64,000 bases of DNA, from assembly GCA_949987705.1 (NCBI GenBank), contig OX465281.1, positions 104,493,248 through 104,557,247 of the forward strand. Reading direction: 5' to 3'. Below, piece after piece: positions 10,227-20,686 of this stretch; the stretch's first letter is position 1, and every line of letters begins with the position of its first letter. The notes under the pieces were generated by a model. That model had not been told where the DNA came from and made no database searches. It was given only the letters and a program-made list of their open reading frames with translations. A program made the position numbers and the translations under genes. The stretch comes from Thereva unica (Eukaryota > Arthropoda > Insecta > Diptera > Therevidae).

Positions 10227-10232
10227 GCGACG

Positions 10233-11029
10233 GCCCGAGGGGGTAATATTCCAAGGGGTGCCGCCGAGATCCAGTAATGTGTTAATTTATTTAGTTATTA
10301 CATGATAACACCTCCAAAATACAAAATAAAATACAACGCCGGATATGTACAGGATATAAACAAAGTTTGTGATTGGAAAAACGTAAAAGTCTTGCCACTA
10401 TTGTCTTCAGTTTCCAGCAATAAACTAGTGCAGGGCAATAGCAGCCTTTGAGAGCCACACGAGTATCCTCGGAAGTGTCATAGCTCTCCAGTCCTGCTTG
10501 TGAATTCAACTGAGAGAGGTATAAGATCTATTTGTTTTCTTCTTTTTGGTTTAAACATAAAAGAGATTTATAGAAGTTTCTATACTTCGCTCACTCAATA
10601 GAGTAGATGGCTTAATGTACAAAAACAAAACCGACTTGTCCTCCGAAAAAGCCAATTATTGCGCGGTTTTGTAATAAACGCAACTTAATCGGAACTTTAA
10701 ATGTTTATGACCGGAATGTTTATTGATTGCAATTTGCTTATTTATATTGGAAGCGTGTACGTACGTTATTTTTCTTTATTTTTGAATAAAAGTTTTTCGT
10801 TTTCCCAGGAATAGATTACATAACAAATTACTGTGGGATGTGGAATACCATTTGTTCATAATACCATAGATAAACTATTCTATAGATGGGAAAAGTAGCA
10901 TCAAAACTATAAATTGTTTCTTTCCACTTGCTTTTACGAACTAACGCATAATGCCGCCTTATCTTACCATTATCATATTTTCTGTGTTAACGCAATTTGC
11001 GCGAAGTTTGGCCGACGACGATGGTATCT
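10233..11029. other. hAT interior, no gene recognised
   Basis: AT-rich sequence with short frames only (the longest about 72 codons on the minus strand). I see no domain, RNA gene or repeat boundary. Confidence 0.5.
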
Positions 11030-11034
11030 TATAT

Positions 11035-11129
<95 letters not shown>

Positions 11130-11130
11130 C
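11030..11130 (-). repeat. (TTTA)n tail of the LINE
   Basis: About 25 perfect TTTA units on the plus strand are the 3' tail of the minus-strand LINE. The related copy at 4277-4307 has about 8 units. Confidence 0.95.
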
Positions 11131-11274
11131 GCCAAACAAGGCTTGCTTAAACTATATTACACAGGGAAAGTAACTTATAAATATATACATACAATCGCTA
11201 AAAGTACATTTGCATTTAACAATTTATCACAGGTATATCTTAATAACTTATGGTACATTAGTTATAGTGTTAGT

Positions 11275-13971
11275 TCAGGATAATTCGGATGACAGGAAGG
11301 ATATCAATTTTTTCTTGAAGGATAATTTGCTCATTCCAGGGGAGAAGCAGGAACTGTGGCCATTGAAAATCATACAACATCTGTTGACGGGCTCGTTCTT
11401 TCCATACTCGGTCCGATGAGAATATTCCCTAAGCATTTTCGTATGCCTATTCTGACGGACTTCGTCGTTAACTTTGATCCTGTCTGACAGAAACTGAACA
11501 TTGATCCTATCGTTCAAGACGTCCAAAGTAAAGCATGATATAAGCAACTTACGCCTATTAAACAGAGGCATGAGATCCAACACTTTGAGCCTGTCCATGT
11601 AGGGTGGTAGGCTATGAAAATCACGCGAGTCGTATAGATTTCTCAGAGAAAAGAGTAGAAATTTCTTTTGCACTGACTCAAACCTGTTACTGCTTACCTG
11701 GTAAATAGGATTCAAGATCGGGCATGCGTATTCTAAAATCGGGCGGACTAGCGAACAGAAAAGGGTTTTTGTAACTCGAGGGTTGTCAAATTCCTTGGCT
11801 CTTCTCTTTATAAAGCCTAGAAGTTTGCTAGCTCTTGCAATAATATTATCGTAGTGCAAATTGAAATTTAATTTATTGTCCAGGACAATACCCAAATCTA
11901 CAATTTGATCAACGCGGTCTAATACCCTGCCGTTGAGATAATAGTATTGCAACTGTATGCTTTTTTTACGAGAGAAGGTAATTACGTGGCATTTACTGGT
12001 GTTTAGTTGCAGTTTATTGGTGGAGCACCAGTCATGTAACGTATTCAGTTTCGACTGAAGGAGAGTTACGTCATCACTCGACCTTATGACACTATATATT
12101 TTGAGGTCATCGGCATAAAAGAGATGTCGTATATTACTTAGTTTTTCTGACAGGTCTGAGATGAATATATTAAATAAAAGTGGGCCAAGATGACTACCCT
12201 GGGGGACTCCGGAAGTTACTTCGATTTCTTTTGACAGAAATCCTTGAAATCTAACGGCCTGTGTTCTTCCGTTAAGATATGATTCTATCCATCTTAGGAC
12301 AGGCCCAGATATTCCGAATTTTAGTAGTTTTGTTATTAAGATATGGTGGTCGACACGGTCAAAGGCCTTACTGAAGTCAGTATAGACAGCATCGATTTGA
12401 TGACCGTTCTCCATACCACATAGTAGTTCGGAGGTTAGTGTCATAAGGTTAGTAGTTGTCGAGCGCCCTTTTCTGAAGCCATGTTGTTGGTCATTGAGGA
12501 GCGGATCGATTGTTTGGGCAATCTTGTTGTAAACAAGCTTTTCGAAGAGTTTAGGAATTGCTGATAATATTGTGATGCCCCTGTAGTTGTCCACCGAATG
12601 CTTATTAGATGCTTTATGAATTGGTATGAGGTAGGATTTTTTCCAAGTTATAGGAAATTTTCCTAACGATAAGGATTTGTTGAAAATAAGATGGAGGGGA
12701 TATAGAATTTGAGTTGAGTAGCACTGCAGAAAGCAAGGAGGCAGATTGTCGGGACCGTGACCTTTATTGATATCCAGATTGTTTAAACCTGTCATGATGT
12801 CTTCGACGGATAGGGATATGTTATCTATAAGAGTTGAAGTAACAGTGCGCGTGTGTGTTGCGTCAGTATGTGTTGTATCAGATTTTGGACAAAAGACTTC
12901 GGTAAACCTGTCAGCAAACATGTTACAAATTTCCTGTGGGCAAGAGGAGTGTTTACTGCCATTGGTCATTGTAGTTTGATAGCCTAAGGTCTTTCGTTTC
13001 ATATTAACGAACTGAAAGAATTTTTTGGGATCTCTTATAATGCTATCGCCAACAGAGTTAAGATATGTAGTATAGGCCTCACGTGACCTAAGACTGAACT
13101 CTGAGGCTAGCCTAGTGTATTCTAATTTCAGTTCATCATTTGCATGGGGGTTATTTCTAATCAGCTTATACAATTTATTTCTCTGATTACGAAGAGAACG
13201 GACATTCTTATCCAGCCATGGTTCCGATAATTTATCCCTTCTTTTAATTCTGGGCACATGTTTGTCAATAACGTTGAATATTATAGTGTTGAAGCAAGAC
13301 ACCATTTCGTCAATGTCATTACCAGAAAGCCTATTTTCCCAGTCTACTAGGGATAATTCGAAGGCAATGCTGTTAGAGTCTGCATTTTTATAATCATAAA
13401 TGATTGAGTTATTGTATGATATACGATGATTAGATATTGCGGTATTATGTTCGAGGATCCATGCAGAATGGTGAGTAGAGTTGGTAAAAAGGTTTTCCTC
13501 AGGCGGAGCAGGCAGGATGTTCAGCTCCTCAGGTGAGTTAGTGAAGATTAGATCTAACCAATTACCACGAGAATTCGGAGTTCTAATGATTTGGTGTAGA
13601 CCATTTCCATAAAAGGAGTCGAAAAACTTTATATCGATAGCATTTGTGACGTTAATCGGAAGTAAACAATTTTCTTCCTCGTCGGGGATAAAAGATATAT
13701 TAGGGCGATTAAAGTCTCCTAAAATAAATATGTCGTCGCAACTGGAGAGAGATTCGTTAATATCATCTAATATATGAAGTAATTCATCATATTTAGATTC
13801 GTCAGAGTTAGGGGGTATGTAAAAAGTGCCGAAAAATATGTGTTTCCTGCCCGATTCAACTCGCACGAAAACATGTTCAAAGGAATTCGAATTTTTAGTT
13901 TTATATGGCCTAACAACGGGCGAACACCAACCCTGATTAAAACATAGTCGTTGGGCATGAAATAAGAACAT
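11275..13971 (-). CDS. LINE ORF2: endonuclease (partial) and reverse transcriptase
   Basis: This is an 898-residue frame. An endonuclease remnant has ILGDFNRPNISF (about residue 84), with the catalytic D and N, and THHSAWILEH further on. The RT domain has INKGHGPDNLPP, FRKGRSTTTNL, YTDFSKAFDRVDH, SGVPQGSHLGPLLF and the catalytic YADD in FYADDLKIY (about residue 617). A C-terminal thumb region follows. The first 20 or so residues are unlikely to be native: the endonuclease seems to continue upstream in another frame (13767-14060, minus), so a frameshift lies near 13925. The RT core has no stops, which makes this the best-preserved polymerase here. Confidence 0.88.
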   Translation of the reverse strand: MFLFHAQRLCFNQGWCSPVVRPYKTKNSNSFEHVFVRVESGRKHIFFGTFYIPPNSDESKYDELLHILDDINESLSSCDDIFILGDFNRPNISFIPDEEENCLLPINVTNAIDIKFFDSFYGNGLHQIIRTPNSRGNWLDLIFTNSPEELNILPAPPEENLFTNSTHHSAWILEHNTAISNHRISYNNSIIYDYKNADSNSIAFELSLVDWENRLSGNDIDEMVSCFNTIIFNVIDKHVPRIKRRDKLSEPWLDKNVRSLRNQRNKLYKLIRNNPHANDELKLEYTRLASEFSLRSREAYTTYLNSVGDSIIRDPKKFFQFVNMKRKTLGYQTTMTNGSKHSSCPQEICNMFADRFTEVFCPKSDTTHTDATHTRTVTSTLIDNISLSVEDIMTGLNNLDINKGHGPDNLPPCFLQCYSTQILYPLHLIFNKSLSLGKFPITWKKSYLIPIHKASNKHSVDNYRGITILSAIPKLFEKLVYNKIAQTIDPLLNDQQHGFRKGRSTTTNLMTLTSELLCGMENGHQIDAVYTDFSKAFDRVDHHILITKLLKFGISGPVLRWIESYLNGRTQAVRFQGFLSKEIEVTSGVPQGSHLGPLLFNIFISDLSEKLSNIRHLFYADDLKIYSVIRSSDDVTLLQSKLNTLHDWCSTNKLQLNTSKCHVITFSRKKSIQLQYYYLNGRVLDRVDQIVDLGIVLDNKLNFNLHYDNIIARASKLLGFIKRRAKEFDNPRVTKTLFCSLVRPILEYACPILNPIYQVSSNRFESVQKKFLLFSLRNLYDSRDFHSLPPYMDRLKVLDLMPLFNRRKLLISCFTLDVLNDRINVQFLSDRIKVNDEVRQNRHTKMLREYSHRTEYGKNEPVNRCCMIFNGHSSCFSPGMSKLSFKKKLISFLSSELS

Positions 13972-13975
13972 TCCC

Positions 13976-14398
13976 CACTAAAACAGAAACCAACAGCAGC
14001 TAGTACAACATACTTCCTGAAAAACAAACCCACGTCTGGCGAGCTGTTTCTCTTGAACACTCCAAAAGACGTTTGTACACAACGAAAATGATCATGTTCC
14101 CATTATGCACATTCAACAATACATTTTATGAAGATTCTTTGTTTGGTTCAAATTTACCGTCGTATGCCAATATGTACTGCTCAGCACTCGGCCATTAAAA
14201 TCTTTTGATCAAGTTTAGCTGTCGTGAGCCTGTATGTGCTCCCCAGCAGCCGGTGCTCACCCATTGTAAGGCCATCTTTTATTTGTACTCGGGTGATTGT
14301 ATAATTTGGGCATAATAACATAAGTAGGTACCTAAAAAAAGTTAAGAACGCATAAAAATATCTCGCTCGGGGCGCTACAATACCTAAAACCGGTCCTG
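13976..14398. other. Right end of the hAT element
   Basis: Non-coding sequence between the truncated LINE and the right inverted end (CCTAAAACCGGTCCTG, ending at 14398). No transposase motif was found in either strand. Confidence 0.6.
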
Positions 14399-14406
14399 CG
14401 TAGGTG

Positions 14407-16180
14407 TTCAGTCCATTTTGTTCAGCCACCATTTGCTAATCGAGAATAGCGGAATGAATAACTCTGTAAATTTCATGTGCATAAAATTTTAGTTTGCTAG
14501 ATAAATATGTTCTCAAGTTATTACCCCACGCCAAGCACAGCGTGCCCCAATAGCTAATTTTTTGAACAAACGATAACTCCCAAACGTGGAGTTAATGAAA
14601 CTTGAATATTTTCTTTAAACTATTCGCTTAGTTATAAAATTGTCTTAAATTCTGTCGAGACCAAATTTTTAATTTTAAAAATTAAATATGTTTCAATATG
14701 ACGGATATATATTTTGTAAGTAAATTAAAATTATATCTAAAGATTGTTTAAAATTCTAAAAATTTAAGTCTGCCATTCGACATATTTAATTTTGTTAAAT
14801 CAAGACGGATTCTCTGCTGTCAGCAGACCATTCCAATATACTTATGTTCCCGGAAGGTTTCATATATTCATTTATACTAGGCGGCATGCATTTAGTAGGC
14901 AACCATCTTTGTATTGGCCGAATAGAGGGCAAATTAAATTTCTCTCATATATTTCTAAAAAGAAGAGGATATAGATATAATGTATGCATTGTGCTAGCAA
15001 TTTCTCTTTTTCATTTTAAAATCATTTTCGAAAAGCTTTGCTTTCAGCGGAAACAAAGGGTGTTTTATCGATATGATAATTGAGTGTTTTCTTACACATT
15101 TTCTTTAAGTGCTCCATTTTGGTCTTGTTTTTTTATTCCTGAAGTTTTTCGTTTTTTTTTATTGCAAACTCTTTATATTTCCTCAACAAACCAGAATTAT
15201 CGTTTGCGGTTGTAACATACTTTTTTTTCATCTTCCAAACATTGTTTGCAGAAAATTTTTGCGGGCTAAATATTTACTCTATCTTATAATACTATCTTAC
15301 TTCTATGACTCTAAAACAGATAAATCCTGTAATTGCAAGTCCTAGATTAAATTCCTGCTTTCATACTTTTGCCCCGAAAAATTGACTGTAGCCTTTCCTC
15401 ATATTCATTAATTGAAGAGTTTACAAATATCAAGGTAATTTCTTTTTACCAAAACAATTACTACCGCAATGTTTTGAGCAGACGTACGCATTTTTTATTG
15501 TAGACGGGGATGTTAATTTACAAGCATTTATGAGGACTTGTCCCAGATTTTGGAAATCGAAAGAATTTCAGATATGGCTCAGCATGTTTATGCTGCGCTT
15601 TGCAACTTTGGATGATGCAAATAACCCCGCAGGGTGTGCGACTTTTTCGCATTTTTTACAAAAAACTGTGGCCAAAAATCTACGTCCACAACATACCTAC
15701 AACAAAAGACCAACTTAAAGCCAAAATCCAACATTTAAAGGCAAAAGCGAAAATTCTATAGATAAAATAAAATATAGAATAATTTCCTAAATTCGTTTGT
15801 AAAATCATTCTAGTTATACCGAAATACCAGAAAATAAAAAAAATTCGAAAAACCGTAACCAAAAAAAAACCTCAACTAAGTACCTATTTTAAAAATATCG
15901 CAAACAAATTTAAAATCAAGAGAAATTAGAAGTCATTAAAAAAATACACTGAATGTTCTAGGAAATAGTTAAAATACAAAGCATCAGGGAAATCCTTCAA
16001 TGTAGCGCTAGACGTAAATGTTTGAAAGATGACAATGCTGCGAGAAACATTCTGTTGTCAGTTCCTTTCCTTGCTCCCCTAAAATTCTAGCTTCCTTATC
16101 GACAAACTCACCGCATGTCTTGTGCTGCGGGCCATGACAACGTTCGCCTCCTTGTGTAGCTAGAAACTTGAATATGTTGC
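14407..16180. other. AT-rich intergenic stretch, nothing recognised
   Basis: About 1.8 kb with frames under 80 codons, no domain, no clear repeat boundary and no RNA gene that I can see. Possibly old, unrecognisable transposon sequence. Confidence 0.5.
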
Positions 16181-16756
16181 ATGTTGCTAAGGGGGAGGCA
16201 ATCTCAGAGGCCTGCCGAGGCAAAAAGCGTTCGGGTGTTTTGTTCTAGCTGTCGCATCTTTATACGGAGTATTGTGTTATCTCTGGTAAAGGAGTGTGAC
16301 CAAGCTGCAAAATGTCTAATTTGTAGGGAAATTGAGGGCACAGATAGTGGGCACGTGACCGGAGGTAGCAGATGTCCGGCGTTCAAGGAGGCGCTGAAAA
16401 AACAGACGAAGATTAGATTTATACAGATAAACCTGAATCACTGTCAAGCAGCACAAGATCTGCTGGCACAGACAGTCTACGAGGAAAAAATCGACGTCGC
16501 AATCGTCTGCGAACAGTATAGAAACCTGCACAGCGGCGTCTGGATAAACGATAGCAGCGGCACGTCAGCGATATGGACGTGTGGGAGCCGAGACATGGAA
16601 GATACCATGAAAAGCCCAGAGAATGGATTCACGCGGGCAAAAGTAGGCGGAATACACGTCTACAGCTGCTATGCTGCGCCAAGCCTGGCACTAGACGATT
16701 ACGAGTCGATGCTGGAAAGGTTAGTCGCCCCGACGCGAGCCGCCATCACCCGGTAA
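16181..16756 (+). pseudogene. R1-type LINE: ORF1 end and start of endonuclease
   Basis: The first part has CLICREIEG...GH...RCP, the remains of the zinc knuckles that end R1 ORF1. The same frame then gives IRFIQINLNHCQAAQDLL, the conserved start of an R1 apurinic-type endonuclease, and VAIVCEQYRN with the catalytic glutamate. The frame shifts near 16730-16756. The rest of the endonuclease continues in the frame of 16573-16794. Confidence 0.8.
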
Positions 16757-16929
16757 TATTAGCGGGTGATTTCAATGCTTGGGCTGTCGAATAGGGCAGT
16801 CGACTTACGAATGCAAGAGACCGCATACTTCTAGAAGTATTCTCGCGACTTAACGTGGTGCTGCCCATCACTGGAGGCGAAAACACCTTCTAAAGGGGTG
16901 GGAGAAGATATGTAATCGACATCACTTAC
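16757..16929 (+). pseudogene. R1-type LINE: middle of endonuclease with stops
   Basis: ILAGDFNAWAVE carries the catalytic D and N of the endonuclease. In-frame stops follow at 16792-16794 (TAG) and 16891-16893 (TAA), after which the frame of 16930-19221 opens. ARDRILLEVFSRLNVVL and GRRYVIDITYVSDS are still readable between the stops. Confidence 0.8.
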
Positions 16930-19221
16930 GTGAGCGATTCAGTGACCGAGGACCTACAATGGCGGGTGAGCGATCTGTACACGCACAGCGACCACCTAGC
17001 CATCATCTTCGAGATTGGCCAGGGTATAGGAAAAAGGAATCCTATCTATGGAACGAATAGAGGATGGGCCGTAAATAAACTCGACACAGAGGTGTTCGAG
17101 GAAGTATTCCTGCATGATGCGAGGTCGGCAGGAGGTGCCAGGGAAGGGGCAGAGCGAATCGTAGATTCATTAAACCCGGCATGTGATGCATCCATGCCTC
17201 GGCGCGCCGGCAATCGGCAACACCCACCAAACTTCTGGTGGAACGCCGAGATCGACGAATGCCGAAGGGCCTGCCTGAAAGCGAGAAGGAGAACTCAGAG
17301 AAATCGGAACCGGTCGGATTTCGATGAACTCCTTCAGAGATATAAGGAAGCGAGCAAAAGGCTGAACAAGGCCATCGCTAGAAGTAAATCCGAGCACTTC
17401 AAAAGATTGTGCAGAGAAGCAGACTCGGACCCCTGGGGTGGAGCCTATAAAATGGTTATGTCAGCGGTCAAGGGCAAACGCTCTCCGCCGATCACCTGCC
17501 CCGCGCTGCTCCAGAGCATTGTTTACGTCCTGTTTCCACAGAACGTACGCACCGTCGAACTACCCACCCTTCAGGTGGACCCAGAAGAGGTATCTGGAGT
17601 GACCGCAGATGAGATTCTGGAGGCTGCAAAAAAGGTAGCCATCAACAAAGCCCCTAACATGAATGGCATACCAAATAAAGCGGCGAAGCTAGCAGCTTCA
17701 ATAGCGCCAGACAGGTTCGCTGAAGTCTTCACAGCGTGCCTGAGAGAAGGGATCTTCCCGGAGCGATGGAAACAGCAGAAACTCGTGCTCCTACCGAAGC
17801 CGAGCAAGCCTTTAGGGGACCCATCGTCCTACAGACCGATATGCCTCCTTAGTTGCATAGGCAAACTTTTCGAGCGGGTGATCTGTAACAGGATTCTCCC
17901 TAGCGTCGAAAGGGCAGGCGGCCTGTCGGACAAGCAATTCGGCTTCAGAAAGGCAAGGACGACTACTGATGCAATCAATATGGTGGTGGGCATAGCAAAA
18001 GCCGCCATAGAGAAAAATCACTGCTGCGCACTGATAACCCTCGACGCAAAAAATGCTTTCAACTCAGCGAGGTGGAGCAAAATAGTTGAGGCGTTAATCA
18101 AGCTAGGCACACCTAAGTACCTAGTGCGTGTAGTGGCCGACTACCTGCAGGGTAGGTCGCTTCATTGTGATTCGGATGATGGTCCAAAAGTGTTTGGGAC
18201 AACATGCGGTGTCCCGCCATGTTCCGTCCTGGGCCCTCTCCTATGGATCGCAATGTACAATGATGTGTTGGGGCTTCGTCTTCCAAAGGAAGCAGTGGCG
18301 ATCGGGTTCGCAGATGATATCGGGGTAGTTGTCGAAGGAAAACACCCAGATGACATCGAACTGTATGCGAACGAAGCGATCTGGGAAATAAAAGCGTGGC
18401 TAGAACGCGCTGGGTTGAAGCTTGCTGAGCACAAAACTGAAGCAGTGCTGATCAGCAAACGGCGAAAGCCAGTATCCGTGAGGATCAAGGTAGGGGAACA
18501 GATCATCCACTCACAGCCCGCTCTAAGGTACCTAGGAGTGATGATCGATCGGAGGCTAAATTTCAAAGCGCACTTGGAGGGCACGGCAGACAAAGCTTCT
18601 GCGATTTGTGCAGCACTCGCAAGAATGCTGCCCAATGTTGGGGGCCCTAGACCGAGCCGCCGCTTCCTCTTGGAGAGGGTGGTCAGCTCAGTGCTGTTAT
18701 ACGCAGCGCCAGTGTGGGCAGCAGCGTTAAACAGGACTGCTAATAACAGAAAATGGAGGGGTGCATATAGGCTAAGTGCACTTCGCGCTTGCTGCGCGTA
18801 CAGGACCACGTCCGACGATGCGGCGTGCGTGATAGCGGGGATGATTTCCGTAGACATTCTGGCGAGGGAGGGCATGCGTCTCTATGACCCAGAATACGGT
18901 AGAGGACAGCCAAGAAGGGTACGGCGGCAGATTGCGCGCTGTGAGTCCTTAAGGGAATGGCAGAGGAAGTGGGACGAGTCTGTTAAGGGTCGTTGGACCC
19001 ACAGACTTATCCCTAACGTGGAAATATGGAATTCGAGGGAGCGTGGGGAAGTAAGTTACGACCTCACGCAGTTCCTGAGCGGACATGGGGGTATAGGAAA
19101 TACCTCCACCGCTTCGGCCACGATGATTCACCGTTGTGCCCGGTATGCCCAGCGACGGAAGAAGACGCAGAGCACGTCTTCTTTGCCTGCTCGAGATACG
19201 CCGAGGAAAGGGCGGAATTAG
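16930..19221 (+). CDS. R1-type LINE ORF2: endonuclease end and reverse transcriptase
   Basis: This 763-residue frame starts inside the endonuclease (THSDHLAIIFEI, with the catalytic SDH). RT motifs follow: INKAPNMNGIPNKA, FGFRKARTTTDAI, LITLDAKNAFNSARW, TCGVPPCSVLGPLLW and FADD in AIGFADDIGVVVEG (about residue 459). The true C-terminus lies in the +1 frame: near 19090 an extra base shifts reading, and the conserved RKYLHRFGHDDSPLCPVCP sequence continues in 19026-19406. The start ATG is internal to the real ORF. Confidence 0.87.
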   Translation: MSDSVTEDLQWRVSDLYTHSDHLAIIFEIGQGIGKRNPIYGTNRGWAVNKLDTEVFEEVFLHDARSAGGAREGAERIVDSLNPACDASMPRRAGNRQHPPNFWWNAEIDECRRACLKARRRTQRNRNRSDFDELLQRYKEASKRLNKAIARSKSEHFKRLCREADSDPWGGAYKMVMSAVKGKRSPPITCPALLQSIVYVLFPQNVRTVELPTLQVDPEEVSGVTADEILEAAKKVAINKAPNMNGIPNKAAKLAASIAPDRFAEVFTACLREGIFPERWKQQKLVLLPKPSKPLGDPSSYRPICLLSCIGKLFERVICNRILPSVERAGGLSDKQFGFRKARTTTDAINMVVGIAKAAIEKNHCCALITLDAKNAFNSARWSKIVEALIKLGTPKYLVRVVADYLQGRSLHCDSDDGPKVFGTTCGVPPCSVLGPLLWIAMYNDVLGLRLPKEAVAIGFADDIGVVVEGKHPDDIELYANEAIWEIKAWLERAGLKLAEHKTEAVLISKRRKPVSVRIKVGEQIIHSQPALRYLGVMIDRRLNFKAHLEGTADKASAICAALARMLPNVGGPRPSRRFLLERVVSSVLLYAAPVWAAALNRTANNRKWRGAYRLSALRACCAYRTTSDDAACVIAGMISVDILAREGMRLYDPEYGRGQPRRVRRQIARCESLREWQRKWDESVKGRWTHRLIPNVEIWNSRERGEVSYDLTQFLSGHGGIGNTSTASATMIHRCARYAQRRKKTQSTSSLPARDTPRKGRN

Positions 19222-19406
19222 AAGAAACGGCCCAGGCGCCACTAACGCCGGAAAACATCGTAGAGCATATGATGAGATCCGAGGAAATGTGGAAGAAAGT
19301 GGAGGAGGCCCTGAAGGCCATTCATAGAAGGTTAAGGCAAGAAGAAGCCACAAGAAAGAGAGAAAGGCGAAGAAATGCCGAGAGCAGTAGCAACCCCCAT
19401 GGGTAA
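19090..19406 (+). pseudogene. R1-type LINE ORF2 C-terminal zinc finger
   Basis: This frame reads YRKYLHRFGHDDSPLCPVCP, then EDAEHVFFACSRY: a CxxC...H...C finger that ends R1-clade ORF2 proteins. A charged tail follows (RRLRQEEATRKRERRR), and the stop is at 19404-19406. It is separated from the RT frame by one frameshift. Confidence 0.82.
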
Positions 19407-19600
19407 AGACCAGAGGGACACCTAAAGGGTCATGGTGGTGACGCCCGCCCGAAGTAATGCCTCGCGGCGGTCCCGGGCGGGGTAAGCGTCACACAAAGGG
19501 GTGGTGAGTTTATTCAGAAGGAATCTGAAACTCGGTCTGAGTGCGGTATCCTCAGAAGTGTCGATGGGGTGTCTCACCATCCCTCGCAAAACAAAAAAAA
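19407..19600 (+). other. R1-type LINE 3' UTR
   Basis: A GC-rich stretch (GACGCCCGCCCGAAG, GCGGTCCCGGGCGGGG) ends in CAAAACAAAAAAAACC. This is the 3' UTR and short A-rich tail of the preceding LINE. Confidence 0.6.
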
Positions 19601-20245
19601 CCTATATTATTTTTTGAACGGAGTCACTCAGGTTGCTGTGCGTTATACCAAATAAAAGAATAGACATTTACCTAAAAGATGAGCCTAATTAGGCTACTTT
19701 ATGATAATTACTTTAGGAGTTATTCAAATTTCAGTAAATTTAAAAAAAAAACCAAATTTTTTCCCTAATCACCCTGTATCTTAGTGGATAGTGGAGATAG
19801 CCGCCCTCTGTAGAACAATTTTTTTCTCCAAAGACATCCAGGAATCACCCCTGAAAATATTAGCCGCGTACTCCAACAAAGGATTTATTAAATTTCTGAT
19901 GACCTTTGCAAGTCGGGAATGATAGAATATGAGTATTTTAACTTATTAAAACGACAATATCTCAGAAAAGGCAATTCCTACGAGAAAATGTATGATATAT
20001 TTTTTTGTAGATAATCGCCTAATCTACAAACGTTGTAAACACAATTTTCTGATAAGACGTACGGTTTAGCATATATTTGCAAAAAACTGATATTTTGACC
20101 CTTTGACCTTGAATAAAAAAGTTTGCAGTCGTCCAATCGCGTGGCAGTCTCTACAGCTTATGTATAATGATGTTTTTAAGGGCTGTTCCAATTTTCAGCA
20201 ACTTCCGAATTATCTTCCAGTCAAACCTCTAATTTGACTGGACTA
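19601..20245. other. AT-rich stretch, nothing recognised
   Basis: No frame, RNA gene or repeat boundary recognised between the R1-type tail and the 20 kb element end-like copy at 20246. Confidence 0.5.
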
Positions 20246-20375
20246 ATAGACAGCTTTTATACATTTCGAAAGCTCTTGAGTCTCAGTTTTAACATTTCTG
20301 AAATCAGTGTAAGTAAGGCCATCTATGTCCAAAGCCCGCAAACAAGGTTACGTATATACTTATAGATAAATCAAT
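20246..20375 (+). repeat. Second copy of one end of the 20 kb TIR element
   Basis: About 130 bp (from ATAGACAGCTTTTA to ACTTATAGATAAATCAAT) match 51791-51923, the right end of the 20 kb insertion. It includes the terminal sequence itself, with small changes. Beyond the small TIR element at 20376-21715 it abuts the start of a Gypsy-2-type LTR (21719-21808). Confidence 0.8.
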
Positions 20376-20686
20376 TGCCTCGATTCCCAGATCCGGCGGA
20401 GCGGAAGTGAGTGCGGATTTGGCAGTTTGCGATTTTCAAATCCGCGGTCGCGGATTTGTTTAATCAAAAAATCTGGCGATTATGAAAGGCCTATGTACTG
20501 GCTTCGATTCCCAGATCCGGCGGCGCGGAAGTGAGTGCGGATTTGAGACTTTGCGATTCTTAAATCCGCAACCGCGAATTTCTCTTTGACATTTTCCGCG
20601 CTTTAAAAGTGTGATCCGCAACAAATTTTCTGCGGATTTGAAACCTCAAATGCGCCTAAGATAATCCGACATCGGGTATTTCATTA

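Larger units (their letters stand above)
11030..13975 (-). mobile_element. CR1/Jockey-type LINE, 5'-truncated
   Basis: The element reads on the minus strand. It has part of the endonuclease, a full RT, a 3' UTR of about 145 bp and a (TAAA)n tail, seen as about 25 TTTA units at 11030-11130. ORF1 and the endonuclease start, including the first catalytic residues, are absent. Its 3' UTR is almost identical to that of the fragment at 3381-4307, so the family moved recently. It lies inside the hAT element. No target duplication was identified. Confidence 0.88.
9272..14398. mobile_element. hAT-type element, 5.1 kb, no transposase left
   Basis: The left end reads CAGTACCGGCTTTAGG and the right end, on the opposite strand, CAGGACCGGTTTTAGG. 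Both are flanked by the identical 8-mer CGTAGGTG (9264-9271 and 14399-14406). CAG-starting inverted ends with 8-bp duplications are the hAT signature. The interior holds a foldback repeat (9306-10226) and a LINE (11030-13975), and no hAT transposase frame. It is therefore a non-autonomous or decayed copy, about 2.2 kb without the LINE. Confidence 0.85.
16190..19600 (+). mobile_element. R1-type LINE, decayed
   Basis: The order is a zinc-knuckle remnant from the end of ORF1, endonuclease, RT and a C-terminal zinc finger, then a GC-rich 3' UTR ending in an A-rich tail near 19600. The LDAKNAFNSARW stretch and the C-terminal CPVC...H...C finger are typical of the R1 clade. The sequence is much richer in GC than its AT-rich flanks. 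Stops and frameshifts show it is dead. The 5' end is truncated within ORF1. Confidence 0.85.

Noticed and set aside
18162..18875. Minus-strand frame of 237 codons
   Set aside because: It is antisense to the R1-type RT. The GC-rich sequence makes long antisense frames likely.
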